DNA of 64,000 nt from Faecousia sp900553805 (GCA_937957765.1 CALFXG010000022.1:140009-204008), one strand, 5' to 3'; counted from the stretch's first letter, positions 39,569 to 48,586 are shown. Numbers and translations are program-made. Notes: generated by a model from the letters alone, not told the origin.

Positions 39569-40492
39569 TCACTCCTTTTCAGACTTGCTCGTCATCACCC
39601 GGGAGAGGACCGCCAGGGAGATCCCCAGGAACATGGTGAACACGGTGACAGCGGAAGCATAGCCCACATTGCCCTGCTCGATGCCCTGCTTGTAGATGTA
39701 TTGCAGCAGCACGGTAGTGCTGCCCGAGGGGCCGCCGTTGGTCATGATCTTGGAATACGTAAAGGTAACGGCCAGGGTGCCGCTCATCAGCAGCACAAGG
39801 GTAATGCCCAGTATATTTTTCATAAGAGGCAGGGTGATCCGGGTGACCTGCTGCCATGCGCTGGCCCCGTCCAGCGTCGCCGCCTCGTAAATCTCAGAGG
39901 AAATGCTGTCCAGGCCGGACAGGTACAGCACCACATAGTAGCCGATGCAGCACCAGATGATCACGGCGCAGATGCACCACAGCGCCGTTTTACTGTCGCC
40001 GAGCCACACGCGCGTCAGGTTTTCCAGCCCAAGATGGATCAAAACATTATTCAGGATGCCGCTGCTGGTGGGGAAAAACACAAAGCACCAGACCACGGCC
40101 ACCACGGTGGAGGACATGAAATAGGGAAAGAAATAGAACGTGATGTACAGGTTCTTTTCCCGCAGATTGCTGCGGTGCAGCAGCACGGCCAGCACAAACG
40201 CGATCGCGATCGTGATGACAGGGACCACAACGATGGTCTTGAGGGTATTCACCAGCGCCCGCTGGAAGGAATCGTCCTTTGTGAACAGATAAATGTAATT
40301 TTCCAGGCCTACATAATCGCCGGATTTTTGCAGCACGCCCATATCATAGAGAGAAAATACGGCGGACTTGATCATGGGATAAACAAGAAACAGACCCACA
40401 AGGATTACCGTAGGCAGCAGTCCCAGCAGGAGGAACCCCATGGGTACATGCTGTTTCTTTCTTCTTTTTTTCAGTACCTGCACAGATATCAC
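39569..40492 (-). CDS. Carbohydrate ABC transporter permease (MalF/UgpA-like)
   Basis: 307 residues. A basic N-terminus (KKRRKKQHV), six hydrophobic segments and the EAA loop YEAATLDGASAWQQVTRITL near residue 220. It pairs with the MalG-like permease to form the channel for the sugar delivered by the binding protein at 40645-41955. AGGTG precedes the ATG. Two stable hairpins separate it from the binding-protein gene. Confidence 0.9.
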   Translation of the reverse strand: MISVQVLKKRRKKQHVPMGFLLLGLLPTVILVGLFLVYPMIKSAVFSLYDMGVLQKSGDYVGLENYIYLFTKDDSFQRALVNTLKTIVVVPVITIAIAFVLAVLLHRSNLREKNLYITFYFFPYFMSSTVVAVVWCFVFFPTSSGILNNVLIHLGLENLTRVWLGDSKTALWCICAVIIWCCIGYYVVLYLSGLDSISSEIYEAATLDGASAWQQVTRITLPLMKNILGITLVLLMSGTLAVTFTYSKIMTNGGPSGSTTVLLQYIYKQGIEQGNVGYASAVTVFTMFLGISLAVLSRVMTSKSEKE

Positions 40493-40504
40493 ACCTTTTG
40501 AAGC

Positions 40505-40617
40505 GGGTCGCCGCCGCCTTGCGGCAGGAGCGGCGACCCTACGTTAATTCTTTCGGAAGCTCTGAGCAAACCGGCGGAGCCATCGTTCCGGCCGGCCCGC
40601 CCAGAGCCTCTTTTATG
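40505..40617 (-). other. Intercistronic hairpins between binding-protein and permease genes
   Basis: A 10-bp stem GGGTCGCCGC / GCGGCGACCC at 40505-40539 and a second, GCTCTG ... GGCGG / CCGCC ... CAGAGC, at 40559-40617. They could stabilise the binding-protein message or attenuate the downstream genes, as also seen between mglB and mglA. Confidence 0.55.
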
Positions 40618-40644
40618 GGTTTCTTGCTCGTTCAGTACGGGGAA

Positions 40645-41955
40645 TTATTCACCGGCGGCAACGCGGTTGAACACGTCGATGGTGTTCTGACGCCAGGTCT
40701 CGGCATCCATGTCGCCGTTGGCAATGGCGGTCAGGCCGTCGAACATGGTGGTCTCGGGAGCCAGCTTGGAATCGACCGCGACATAGTTCAGGGAGAAGCC
40801 CGCGGCGGAATCGCTCAGGGACAGGAAGGGCTTCTTCTCCTCGGGAATCAGATCCTCGGCAACTTCCAGGAAGTTCTTGGTGCAGCACACCATGCCGGCC
40901 TCGCACATATAGCGCTGGCACTGGTCGGTGTAGAAGAAGCGGACGAACTCCTTGGCCAGTTCCTGATTCTCGGCAGCGGTGGGAATGCCGAAGCCGGCGC
41001 CGGACAGCTGATAGTAAGCGGTGTCGTCCTCGTTCAGCTTCAGGGAGGGAGCGGCGGCCCACTCAAAGCCATCGGCCATGGGAGCGTCAGCCATTTCGCC
41101 GCAGATCCAGTCGCCGTTGGAGATGATGAGCGCCTTGTTCAGCATGAACTCGGACTGGGACTGGGTGTGGTTCAGGCCGGTGGTGCCGGGCATCAGGTAT
41201 TCGGAGACGGTCTTCGCCACATTGGCAAACACCTGCTTGGCTTCCTCGGTCTCCAGGCCGGAGGCGTCGTAGTTCTCCAGCTTCTGCAGGTTCTCAACGC
41301 CGATGGCAGAGGCCAGCGCGCCGTAAACAAAGGGGGTGTTGTAGGTGGGGTAAATGCCGGGGTAGGTGAAGAGGGAGTAGCCCTTTTCCTTGGCGGCGTC
41401 GCCCAGCGCGAAGAACTCATCCCAGGTGGTGGGGAAGGTCCAGCCGTTTTCGTCGAACAGGGTCTTGTTGTAGATCAGGCACATGGTGCTGGCATCCACA
41501 GGCGCGAGGAAAATGCGGCCGTCGTGATAGGGATCAAACCTGGTGGTCTCCAGGATGCCGTCCCGGATGATCTCGCCCAGGGTGCAGTCCTTGCCGATGG
41601 CGGGACCGGCGAAAACGTCGGCCAGGTCCACGTACGCTTCTTCCTTCACCATTTCCTTGTGCAGGACGGAGTCGGCGGTGTTGAAGAACACGATATCCGG
41701 GTACTCACCGGCGATCATCTGGGGGCGCACAATGTCGTCGATGGTGGGGCTGGCGGTCAGCTCGACGGTCACGCCGTAGGCGGCGGCAAAATCGTCGCAG
41801 ATCTTCTGCCAGTAGGAGGAGCCGAAGCCGCCCTCAAAGGCAGCGACCTTCAGGGTCTGGCCTTCGAAGCCGGTAGCAGCTTCCGCGCCGGCGCTGACGG
41901 CCAGCAGGCTGAGGGACATGATGATGCTGAGGATGAGGCATAGAGTCTTTTTCAT
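40645..41955 (-). CDS. Extracellular solute-binding protein, carbohydrate ABC transporter
   Basis: 436 residues. Signal peptide with core LILSIIMSLSLLAVSAGAEA and no lipobox Cys. Mature region has the CUT1 binding-protein pattern: KVAAFEGGFGSSYWQKICDD, GEYPDIVFFNTAD, NKTLFDENGWTFPTTWDEFF and LAKEFVRFFYTDQ. The EGGFGSSYW start is reminiscent of the NgcE group (N-acetylglucosamine/chitobiose binders), but I would not assign the substrate from that. It heads the minus-strand operon and is divergent from the sensor kinase. A weak ribosome site AGAAGG precedes the ATG. Confidence 0.88.
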   Translation of the reverse strand: MKKTLCLILSIIMSLSLLAVSAGAEAATGFEGQTLKVAAFEGGFGSSYWQKICDDFAAAYGVTVELTASPTIDDIVRPQMIAGEYPDIVFFNTADSVLHKEMVKEEAYVDLADVFAGPAIGKDCTLGEIIRDGILETTRFDPYHDGRIFLAPVDASTMCLIYNKTLFDENGWTFPTTWDEFFALGDAAKEKGYSLFTYPGIYPTYNTPFVYGALASAIGVENLQKLENYDASGLETEEAKQVFANVAKTVSEYLMPGTTGLNHTQSQSEFMLNKALIISNGDWICGEMADAPMADGFEWAAAPSLKLNEDDTAYYQLSGAGFGIPTAAENQELAKEFVRFFYTDQCQRYMCEAGMVCCTKNFLEVAEDLIPEEKKPFLSLSDSAAGFSLNYVAVDSKLAPETTMFDGLTAIANGDMDAETWRQNTIDVFNRVAAGE

Positions 41956-42378
41956 ACGTTTACCTTCTTTCTCATTTTTTGTTTTCGCTTGACTCTGGCT
42001 GTATTCTATCTCATTTGGCAGCGCAATGGAATCTCCGTGATTGATTTATCCATTTCGGATATTGACATGTTTATCTATTTGCTACAAAACCGGGTAGAAT
42101 TCAGTTGACCATTTCATGCAAATGTGGCAATATTTATAAAGAGCAGACGCCTCGGCCTCCTTTCCCGCGTTCAGCGGGCACAAGCCGCGCCCGACGTTCC
42201 GGCGTCCGGGCCGCGCCGGAGATATGCCGCCGGTGCGCAATTCTTGACAAATCCGCCGGGGCCAATTATCTTTGTAACCGTGACCGGCCCGGCAGCCTTA
42301 CCGGCGCTTCATTCATACGCGCTTAATATGTGTCCTTTACAAAAATATATAAACAGCCCCTTTGGAGTGTGAACGCCT
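41956..42378. other. Divergent control region of the carbohydrate locus
   Basis: 423 bp between the binding-protein and sensor-kinase genes, AT-rich near 42000-42140 and GC-rich after. For the minus operon a TAGAAT box lies at 42003-42008 with a poor -35. TTGACA at 42064-42069 and TTGACC at 42106-42111 lack good -10 partners. No gene is seen. This is where the AraC-type response regulator would be expected to bind. Confidence 0.5.
42244..42272 (+). promoter_or_regulatory. Promoter of the kinase-regulator-SIS-PfkB genes
   Basis: TTGACA (42244-42249), 17-bp spacer, TATCTT (42267-42272), about 107 bp before the kinase ATG. Confidence 0.6.
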
Positions 42379-44207
42379 ATGCAGACATCCCCCGCCTTCA
42401 GCGGCCTGATCCGGCTGCTGCGCAAGAGCAGGCTCAGCATCCGGCTGAGCGCCACCTTCTTGATCATTTCTCTTTTGCCGAGCCTGGTGCTGGCCCTGTT
42501 TTCAAATCGGATCTACGCCAATTCCATCACCGGCGTCACCTCCGCAGCCGTGAAGCAGTCCCTGCAGCTGCTGAACAACAATGTGAATCTGGTGCTGAGC
42601 GAGTACAGCAGCTACCTGGACAAGCTGTCGGTCTCTGCCGATTTACAGGATTTTCTGTACGCCAGGCACTTTGGAGGAACCACGGGCTCCACCTTCAGCG
42701 CCAACAGCTCCGCCTTTTCCTTTGTGGCGACACCCAAGCTGCGCAGCGCGGTGATCCTGGACGCCGACGGAGAGATGCTGGTGAACAAGGGTATCGTCAA
42801 CTTTTCCATGAGCACCATCCCCGACATTCTGGCCGCCACCGACGCGCTGTCTCCCAAGGATTATGTGACCCACTGCAAAACCATGGCCGGACAGGACTGT
42901 CTGGCCATGTGCCGGAAGATCTACGACAGCCACTACTCCCGCGTGCACGTGGGCTATCTATAAAGATCAATATCACCGACGATTGCGGGATCTACTACTC
43001 CCGCGTGCACGTGGGCTATCTTCTTCTGTTCCTGGATGGCTCCACGCTGGCCGAAAGCGTAATGCCCACCACCTCCATGGGCGAGGGCGCGGATATTTTC
43101 ATTATCAATTCGGCCGAGCAGCCCGTGGCGTTTCAGTCCCCCGAAATTCTGGAGAACACCGGGCGCATGGCCGCGCTCATTGAAAAGGCTCAGGTGCCCG
43201 ACAAGGCGAATGCCTACACCGGCGAGATCGCCGACAAGGACAATCTGATCGTGTACGTATACAGCTCCCGGTACAAGCTGTATATGTTCTCTGTGGTGCC
43301 CTACACCTCGCTGAACCGGGACGTGGACTGGGTAAAGGGCCTGATTCTGGCCGTGACCGCCCTGCTGCTTGTGATCTGCCTGGCGCTGTCCCTGCTGACC
43401 TATTTCAGCGTCATTACGCCGATCAATGCCGCCGTGGCGGTGTGCAGGCGCGCCGAGGGCGGCGGCGTGCCGGTGATACGGGACGCGGGGCAGGACGAGC
43501 TGGCGCTGATGTCCAACAGCATCGACTCGCTGATCATCAACAACCGCCGGGTCATGACCGAGCTGAAGAAAAGCGACGAGGAAAAGCGGGAGCTGGAAAT
43601 TGAAATGCTCAAATTCCAGCTCAACCCCCATTTCCTCTTCAACACCCTGAACACCTTCAAGTGGATCGCCGATATCAACTGCCTGTACAATCTGCGGGAC
43701 GGGATCGCCTCCATGGCGGACCTGCTGCGCAGCACCCTGGTGCAGAAGCAGGAGCTGATCACCCTTCAGGCGGAGACGGACAATCTGAAAAGCTACTGCA
43801 CCATCCAGAATCTGCGTTACGCGGGCCAGTTTGAAGTGGCATTCGCGCTGGACGCGGAGGCGCTCGGATGCTATGTGCCCCGGTTCATCCTGCAGCCACT
43901 GGTCGAAAACGCCATTGTGCACGGGATCCGAAACAAGGAGGATGTACTTCACATCACCGTATCCGGCAGTGTTTCAGAGGATATGCTCTCCATCGCGGTA
44001 GGGGACGACGGCATCGGCTTTGACGTATCCACGGTGATCGATGCCGAAAGCGGCAGCTTCAAGGGGATCGGTCTTGCAAACGTGGACAAGCGCGCCCGGC
44101 TGTATTATGGGGAGGGCTGCCGCCTTTCCATCACGTCGCGGCCCGGCGAGGGGACCGTATGCAGCCTTACCATCCCCGCGAAAAAGCAGCAGGAGGATAC
44201 GCAGTAA
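42379..44207 (+). pseudogene. Sensor histidine kinase (YesM-type), frameshifted by a tandem partial duplication
   Basis: The reading frame opens at the ATG at 42379 (TM1 about residues 22-42, start of an extracellular sensor domain) and stops at 42961-42963 after 194 codons, ending YSRVHVGYL. From about 42964 the gene continues in another frame to the TAA at 44205-44207. That part holds YSRVHVGYLLLFLDGSTL, a second membrane segment (GLILAVTALLLVICLALSLL), a HAMP-like linker, the His_kinase region FQLNPHFLFNTLNTFKW with the phospho-accepting His, LQPLVENAIVHGI (N box), DDGIGFD and GIGLANVDKR (G boxes). A 28-bp direct repeat (42932-42959 and 42994-43021) spans the break. Removing one 62-bp unit would give an intact 588-residue kinase, the normal length. 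It could be broken, switchable, or an assembly error. A 28-bp repeat pair rather than random decay makes switching worth testing. Confidence 0.8.
42932..43021 (+). repeat. 28-bp direct repeat pair causing the kinase frameshift
   Basis: Copies at 42932-42959 and 42994-43021 are identical and lie 62 bp apart (62 = 3n+2). Each contains the near-palindrome CCCGCGTGCACGTGGG. Confidence 0.9.
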
Positions 44208-45763
44208 TGTACAGTGTTTTATTTGTGGACGATGAGCCCACCGCAAAGATCATCAGCCAGAGCATGGCGGATTGGGCAAAGCTCCGGCTGAAGATCACCG
44301 CCGCGGTAAATAACGGCGCCGAAGCGCTGGCCTATCTGGAATCCCACGAAGCCGACGCCGTGATCACCGACCTGCAAATGCCGGTGATGGACGGGCTGAC
44401 GCTGATCCGGGAGCTGCGCAGCCGCGGCTTCAAGGGGCCGATCCTCGCGCTGAGCAACTATTCGGAATACAACCTGGTACGCGGCGCGCTGACGGAGGGA
44501 GCATATGACTACCTGATCAAGATCGATATCTCCACCAAGACGCTGGAGACGGCGCTGCAAAAGATGGTGGATATCCTGGACAGCCAGTCCCTTTCCCAGC
44601 GGCCGGGAGCGCTGAACGCGGGGGATGACAGCATGGATGCGCTTCAGCGCGTGCTCATTCCCTATTTTGTAAACATGCACGCGGAGCCTCCCCAGTCGCC
44701 CCTGGTGGGGAAGCTGTCCTTCCCCATTTCCGCCTGCCTGGTGGAGGTCCTGGTGCCCAGGGAGCGGCAGGGGAACCTGCGAAAAATTCTGTATCCCTGC
44801 TGCTCGGACCTGTTTTCCGATTATGAAATGTTCTTCATGCAGGTGTCCGGCAATGAATTTCTCATTCTGGTGAGCGATAAGGGAAGCTGCGACGTCTCCA
44901 AAAAGGGAGCCGTGCTCTATCGCCAGATCCGAACGCTGCTTTCGGCGGACGCGCTTATCTGCTGCGCCTCCTGCCTGTCCTGCCTGGAGGTGATCCAGCG
45001 GTTTTACCGCTTTGGCAGCCACGGAAATGTAAGCGTCTTTTACGGCCAGCGCACCGGCGTCGTGCGGATCTACCCGGAGAATACCCAGGCGGAATACCAC
45101 CTGAAGCGGGAGTCCTTCATCTCCTCCCTGCTCTCCTCTCTGCGGGTGCACGACGCGGTGGCCGTCCGCTCTCAGCTGGAGGATTTTGTGGCCTTCTGCG
45201 CGAAGAGCAGCGTGGAGCCGTACCGCGTGAAGAACACCATCTCCATCCTGCTGTGGTGCGCCATGGACATCGGCGCGGTCAACGCGGAAATGCCCGCCAT
45301 CCGGGAAACCATCGTTCAGAGCGACCGCAGTGAAGACGCGCAGGATATGATTGAAGCCATCATGGACTTTTTTGCCGCCAATACCCAATTCGTAATGAAG
45401 CAGAACGGGCACCTTCACCCAGAGGTGGCAAAGGCGCTGCTCTATATCCACAAGAACTACCCCCAGAAGATCACCCTGACGGACATCGCCCAGCACGTGG
45501 GGCTCTGCAATGAATATATCAGCCGATTGTTTCTCAAGGAGATGGGCATCAACCTATTCCAGTATATCTCCAAGGTGCGCATGATCAAGGCCGGAGAGAT
45601 CCTCCAGAATTCCCCCTCGGTGCGCATCAAGAAGGTTTCCTCCGACGTGGGCTTCGACAACCCCTATTTCTTCTCCTCGAAATTCAAGGAGTTCTACGGC
45701 GTCAGCCCCAACCAGTACCGAAACACCTTTGGCTCCCCCGATGGGGGAGCTGGCAGCCCGTAA
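44207..45763 (+). CDS. AraC-type response regulator (YesN-like)
   Basis: 518 residues from the ATG at 44207, which shares a base with the kinase TAA (TAATG); AGGAGG lies eight bases before it. Receiver domain with D8/D9, phospho-acceptor D55 in VITDLQMPVMDG, and the KID motif near residue 104. A long middle region follows, then an AraC/XylS helix-turn-helix pair: LTDIAQHVGLCNEYISRLFL and VSSDVGFDNPYFFSSKFKEF, then GVSPNQYRN. The last ten residues (GSPDGGAGSP) are encoded by a palindromic repeat. It probably activates the divergent transporter operon. The regulator is intact even though its kinase is not. Confidence 0.9.
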   Translation: MYSVLFVDDEPTAKIISQSMADWAKLRLKITAAVNNGAEALAYLESHEADAVITDLQMPVMDGLTLIRELRSRGFKGPILALSNYSEYNLVRGALTEGAYDYLIKIDISTKTLETALQKMVDILDSQSLSQRPGALNAGDDSMDALQRVLIPYFVNMHAEPPQSPLVGKLSFPISACLVEVLVPRERQGNLRKILYPCCSDLFSDYEMFFMQVSGNEFLILVSDKGSCDVSKKGAVLYRQIRTLLSADALICCASCLSCLEVIQRFYRFGSHGNVSVFYGQRTGVVRIYPENTQAEYHLKRESFISSLLSSLRVHDAVAVRSQLEDFVAFCAKSSVEPYRVKNTISILLWCAMDIGAVNAEMPAIRETIVQSDRSEDAQDMIEAIMDFFAANTQFVMKQNGHLHPEVAKALLYIHKNYPQKITLTDIAQHVGLCNEYISRLFLKEMGINLFQYISKVRMIKAGEILQNSPSVRIKKVSSDVGFDNPYFFSSKFKEFYGVSPNQYRNTFGSPDGGAGSP

Positions 45764-45866
45764 GGGCTGACTGAGGGGGTGTGGTTCGATGAATGGTAAC
45801 AGCCCCAAAAAACCAACAGCACCCCCTTTGCCGCCTTGCGGCACTTCCCCCAGAGGGGGCAGCAAG
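45731..45866. repeat. Palindromic repeat element at the 3' end of the response-regulator gene
   Basis: About 136 bp. Outer arms GGCTCCCCCGATGGGGGAGC and CTTCCCCCAGAGGGGGCAGC are followed inwards by GCAGCCCGTAAGGGCTG / GCCGCCTTGCGGC and by GGGGGTG / CACCCCC, so the whole unit folds on itself. Similar GC-rich units recur in gut Firmicute genomes. The left arm supplies the last codons of the regulator. Confidence 0.7.
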
Positions 45867-45929
45867 TTTATGACATTGCCCCATGCCGGGACGGTACACG
45901 CTTGCATGATAGATAAAGGAGAAATGCTT

Positions 45930-46661
45930 ATGCTACTGGATGATTACGCACAAATACTGACCCAAACCATTGAACAGATCCGCACCACCCAGCGGGAAAA
46001 AATTCTTTCCGCGGCGCGGATCACGGCGGATTCCCTGGGCTGCGGCGGGCTGATCCGGGTCTTTGGCTGCGGCCATTCCCACATTCTGGCAGATGAGACC
46101 TTCTACCGCGCCGGCGGGCTGGCCGCGGTGAACCCCATCTTCTATGAGCCGCTGATGCTCCATGAAAGCGCCTCGGAAAGCAGTTATCTGGAAAAGCAGG
46201 AGGGACTGGCGGAAAAGGTCTTTGAAACCGTCCGCTACGGCAAAAATGACATCCTTTTCTGCGTCTCCACCTCCGGCATCAACGCCGTGCCCGTGGAATT
46301 TGCCAAAATGACGCTGGACGCGGGCATCCCGGTGATCGGCATTTCCTCCGACGCCTATCTGTCTGACCCAGCCAGGAACGCCCTGGGGCTGCATTTGCAG
46401 CAGGCCTGCACCCTTTGCGTCAATAACTTCGCGCCCCACGGCGATGCCTGCCTCAAGCCCGAGGGCTGGCAGACCGGCATGACCCCCGTATCCACCGTAG
46501 CCAGCACCTACATCATCAACAGTGTGCTGGCAGAGTCGGTGCGGATGGCCGCAGAGGATGGCGTCAACGTCCCGCTGTATGTCAGCGGCAACATTTCCGG
46601 CGGCGCGGAGCGCAACAAGGCGCTGATCAAAGCGTTCAAGCCGCGCATTTCCTGCCTTTGA
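45930..46661 (+). CDS. SIS-domain sugar-phosphate protein (UPF0309-like), second copy
   Basis: 243 residues from the ATG at 45930 (AAGGAG eight bases upstream; an ATG two codons earlier is too close). SIS motifs: RVFGCGHSHILADETFYRAG near residues 41-60, KNDILFCVSTSGINAVPVEF near 100-119 and AGIPVIGISSDAYLSD near 125. The GINxxPVE segment is typical of UPF0309 and related to GlmS/MurQ-type sugar-phosphate handling. It precedes the PfkB kinase by 9 bp, so the pair probably phosphorylates and isomerises the sugar imported by the locus. Confidence 0.82.
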   Translation: MLLDDYAQILTQTIEQIRTTQREKILSAARITADSLGCGGLIRVFGCGHSHILADETFYRAGGLAAVNPIFYEPLMLHESASESSYLEKQEGLAEKVFETVRYGKNDILFCVSTSGINAVPVEFAKMTLDAGIPVIGISSDAYLSDPARNALGLHLQQACTLCVNNFAPHGDACLKPEGWQTGMTPVSTVASTYIINSVLAESVRMAAEDGVNVPLYVSGNISGGAERNKALIKAFKPRISCL

Positions 46662-46670
46662 GGTGCCGCG

Positions 46671-47585
46671 ATGAGGAAAAACGCAAAAATCACCGTTCTG
46701 GGGCTGATGGGCAATTCCGTTTTTATGCAGGTGCCCCATTTCCACAGCGTGGGGGAGACCCTGAATGCCTCCTCCCTTTACATGGAGCCCGGCGGCAAGG
46801 GCTGCAACCAGGCGGTGGCAGCCGCCCGGCTGGGGGCGCAGGTATCCTTTCTGTCCTGCATGGGGCAGGACAGCACCGCCCAGGACTGCGTTTCCTTTAT
46901 GCGCAGTGAAGGGATCGCCTGCTACACCGAGTACAAAAAGGACGCGGCCAGCCCCTACGCCTGCATTCTCACCGACAGCCTGGGGGAAAACCAGGTGACG
47001 GTCCACGGCGGCTCCGCCCGATTCATGACGCCGGATTTTGTAAGGAGCTGCGCGGAGGTCATTGCGGACGCGGACATTCTGCTGCTCAACAACGAATGCC
47101 CCCTGGCGGCAAACAGCGCGGCGCTGGAAATTGCCCTGGCGCACGGGGTCCCGGCGGTGCTCAACCCCGCACCCTATTCTCCCCTGCCCCGGGAATATCT
47201 TTGCAAATTCTCCGTCATCACGCCGAACCGCCATGAGGCGGCCATGCTCTGCGGGCTCCCGGCTGACGGAAGCGCCGAAGCGCTGCTGCATGGCTTGGTG
47301 ACCATGGGCATCCAACGCGCCGTGATCACCCTGGGCGGCGAGGGCGCTATCGCCTGGGATGGAGAACGGACGCTCCGCTGCCCGGTGCTGCCTGTAACGC
47401 CCCGGGATACCACCGGCGCAGGCGACTGCTTCAACGGCGCGCTCTGCTGCGCTCTGGCTGAAGGGCTGTCCATGGAGGCCGCCGTGAAACGTGCCGCGGC
47501 AGCCGCTGCCTTCAGCGTATCCCGGAAATATGTCATGCCGTCCCTGCCCCATCTGCATGAGCTGGAATCCGTCGGCTCCCATTGA
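46671..47585 (+). CDS. PfkB-family carbohydrate kinase (ribokinase-like)
   Basis: 304 residues. N-terminal PfkB signature region PGGKGCNQAVAAARLGAQVS near residues 41-60, the acceptor-site segment NPAPYSPLP, NRHEAAMLCG near 187, and the C-terminal anion hole DTTGAGDCFNGAL near 245 with catalytic Asp in GAGD. It transfers phosphate from ATP to a sugar. Substrate is not evident; ribokinase-type enzymes also act on deoxyribose and other pentoses and hexoses. It is the last gene of the plus-strand arm and is followed by two terminators. Confidence 0.88.
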   Translation: MRKNAKITVLGLMGNSVFMQVPHFHSVGETLNASSLYMEPGGKGCNQAVAAARLGAQVSFLSCMGQDSTAQDCVSFMRSEGIACYTEYKKDAASPYACILTDSLGENQVTVHGGSARFMTPDFVRSCAEVIADADILLLNNECPLAANSAALEIALAHGVPAVLNPAPYSPLPREYLCKFSVITPNRHEAAMLCGLPADGSAEALLHGLVTMGIQRAVITLGGEGAIAWDGERTLRCPVLPVTPRDTTGAGDCFNGALCCALAEGLSMEAAVKRAAAAAAFSVSRKYVMPSLPHLHELESVGSH

Positions 47586-47595
47586 GGCAGCGCAA

Positions 47596-47655
47596 AGGCC
47601 GCCCCAACTGGGGGCGGCCTAAAAATTGCCGCCCGGACCGGGCGGCAATTTTGTC
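47596..47655. terminator. Tandem terminators between PfkB and the HIT gene
   Basis: Stem AGGCCGCCCC / GGGGCGGCCT at 47596-47620, and AAAATTGCCGCCCGG with its complement at 47622-47652, followed by T-rich sequence. The second is identical to the hairpin at 35650-35680, which closes the other arm of the same locus. Confidence 0.85.
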
Positions 47656-47682
47656 TATTCTATTCTTGAGAGATGCAGTGCT

Positions 47683-48024
47683 TTATGCCATTTCCAGGCC
47701 GAGCTGCTTCCCGCCCAGGATGTGGAAATGCAGATGGGGAACGGTCTGACCGGCGTCGGGGCCGCAGTTGGAAACCACCCGGTAGCCCCCGGTCAGGCCC
47801 TCGGCAGCGGCGATCTGAGGGATCACCTCGAAAATGTGGGCCACCACCGCGCTGTTCTCGGCGGTAACGCCGTCGCAGCCGGAAATATGGGTCTTGGGGA
47901 TCACCAGAATGTGGGTAGGGGCCTGCGGGGCAATGTCCCGGAAGGCGAAGACCGAATCATCCTCGTACACCTTGGCGGAGGGGATATCCCCCGCAATGAT
48001 CTTGCAAAACAGGCAATCGTTCAT
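47683..48024 (-). CDS. HIT-family protein (HinT-like nucleotide hydrolase)
   Basis: 113 residues. Starts CLFCKIIAGDIPSAKVYEDD, with DIAPQAPTHILVIPKTHI and the catalytic histidine triad HLHFH near residue 99. A purine nucleoside phosphoramidase-type enzyme, cytoplasmic. It lies 12 bp after the small export-protein gene in the same operon. The two N-terminal Cys are common in bacterial HinT proteins that bind zinc with His. Confidence 0.93.
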   Translation of the reverse strand: MNDCLFCKIIAGDIPSAKVYEDDSVFAFRDIAPQAPTHILVIPKTHISGCDGVTAENSAVVAHIFEVIPQIAAAEGLTGGYRVVSNCGPDAGQTVPHLHFHILGGKQLGLEMA

Positions 48025-48036
48025 TTTTTATTCTCC

Positions 48037-48510
48037 TTACAATCCAAAAACGTGTACGCCCACCAGGCTGACCACGGTCATAATGACCGCCGCGATGGCC
48101 ACTCCGGCGCTGACGGAAATGGCAGTCTCCTTCACGCCCATGTTCAGAAAGCTGGCTCCCAGGGTGCCTGTCCACGCGCCGGTGCCGGGAATGGGCACGC
48201 CCACAAACAGCGCCAGGGCCACCATCAGCCCCGCCTTCCCGGCCTTGCGGGAGAGCTTGGCTCCGGCCCGCTCCCCTTTGTCATGAAAGAAGTGGCAGAC
48301 GCGGCCGATATAGCGCTTATCCAGGCCCCAGACCAGGAACTTCCGAGCGAAGAAGTAGATCACCGGAACGGGCAAAAGATTTCCGATCGCGCATATGATG
48401 ATCGCACGGATCGGCTCGATCCCCAGGCTGACGGCGGTGGGGATTGCCCCGCGCAGCTCGATCAGCGGCACCATGGACAGAAAAAATACAAACAAATAGT
48501 GGCAAAGCAC
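48037..48510 (-). CDS. Small multi-drug export-type membrane protein (COG2426), GTG start
   Basis: 157 residues if the GTG at 48510 is used, with AAGGGGGG upstream. This gives the family N-terminus with a membrane segment followed by PLIELRGAIPTAVSLGIEPI. Four hydrophobic segments, and the conserved VGVPIPGTGAWTGTLGASFL near residue 110, which is diagnostic. The family name comes from a weak drug-export phenotype; the true substrate is unsettled. A promoter at 48558-48586 precedes it. Confidence 0.82.
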   Translation of the reverse strand: MLCHYLFVFFLSMVPLIELRGAIPTAVSLGIEPIRAIIICAIGNLLPVPVIYFFARKFLVWGLDKRYIGRVCHFFHDKGERAGAKLSRKAGKAGLMVALALFVGVPIPGTGAWTGTLGASFLNMGVKETAISVSAGVAIAAVIMTVVSLVGVHVFGL

Positions 48511-48557
48511 CCGGCCCGTCCCCCCTTGGCTGCAAATCAGTTTTTCCTTTTTCGTTG

Positions 48558-48586
48558 ATTGTAGCACAGCTTTTTTTGTTTTACAA
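48558..48586 (-). promoter_or_regulatory. Promoter of the COG2426-HIT operon
   Basis: Minus-strand TTGTAA (48581-48586), 17-bp spacer, TACAAT (48558-48563). Confidence 0.6.

Noticed and set aside
40556..40622. Possible fourth copy of fold-back element A (starts GGAAGCTCTGAG)
   Set aside because: Similarity is limited to about a dozen bases at one end; the right end and interior do not match. Treated as an ordinary intercistronic hairpin.
42932..43021. The 28-bp repeat pair as a CRISPR remnant
   Set aside because: Only two units, inside a coding gene, with a 34-bp interval that encodes plausible protein sequence; no cas genes are nearby.
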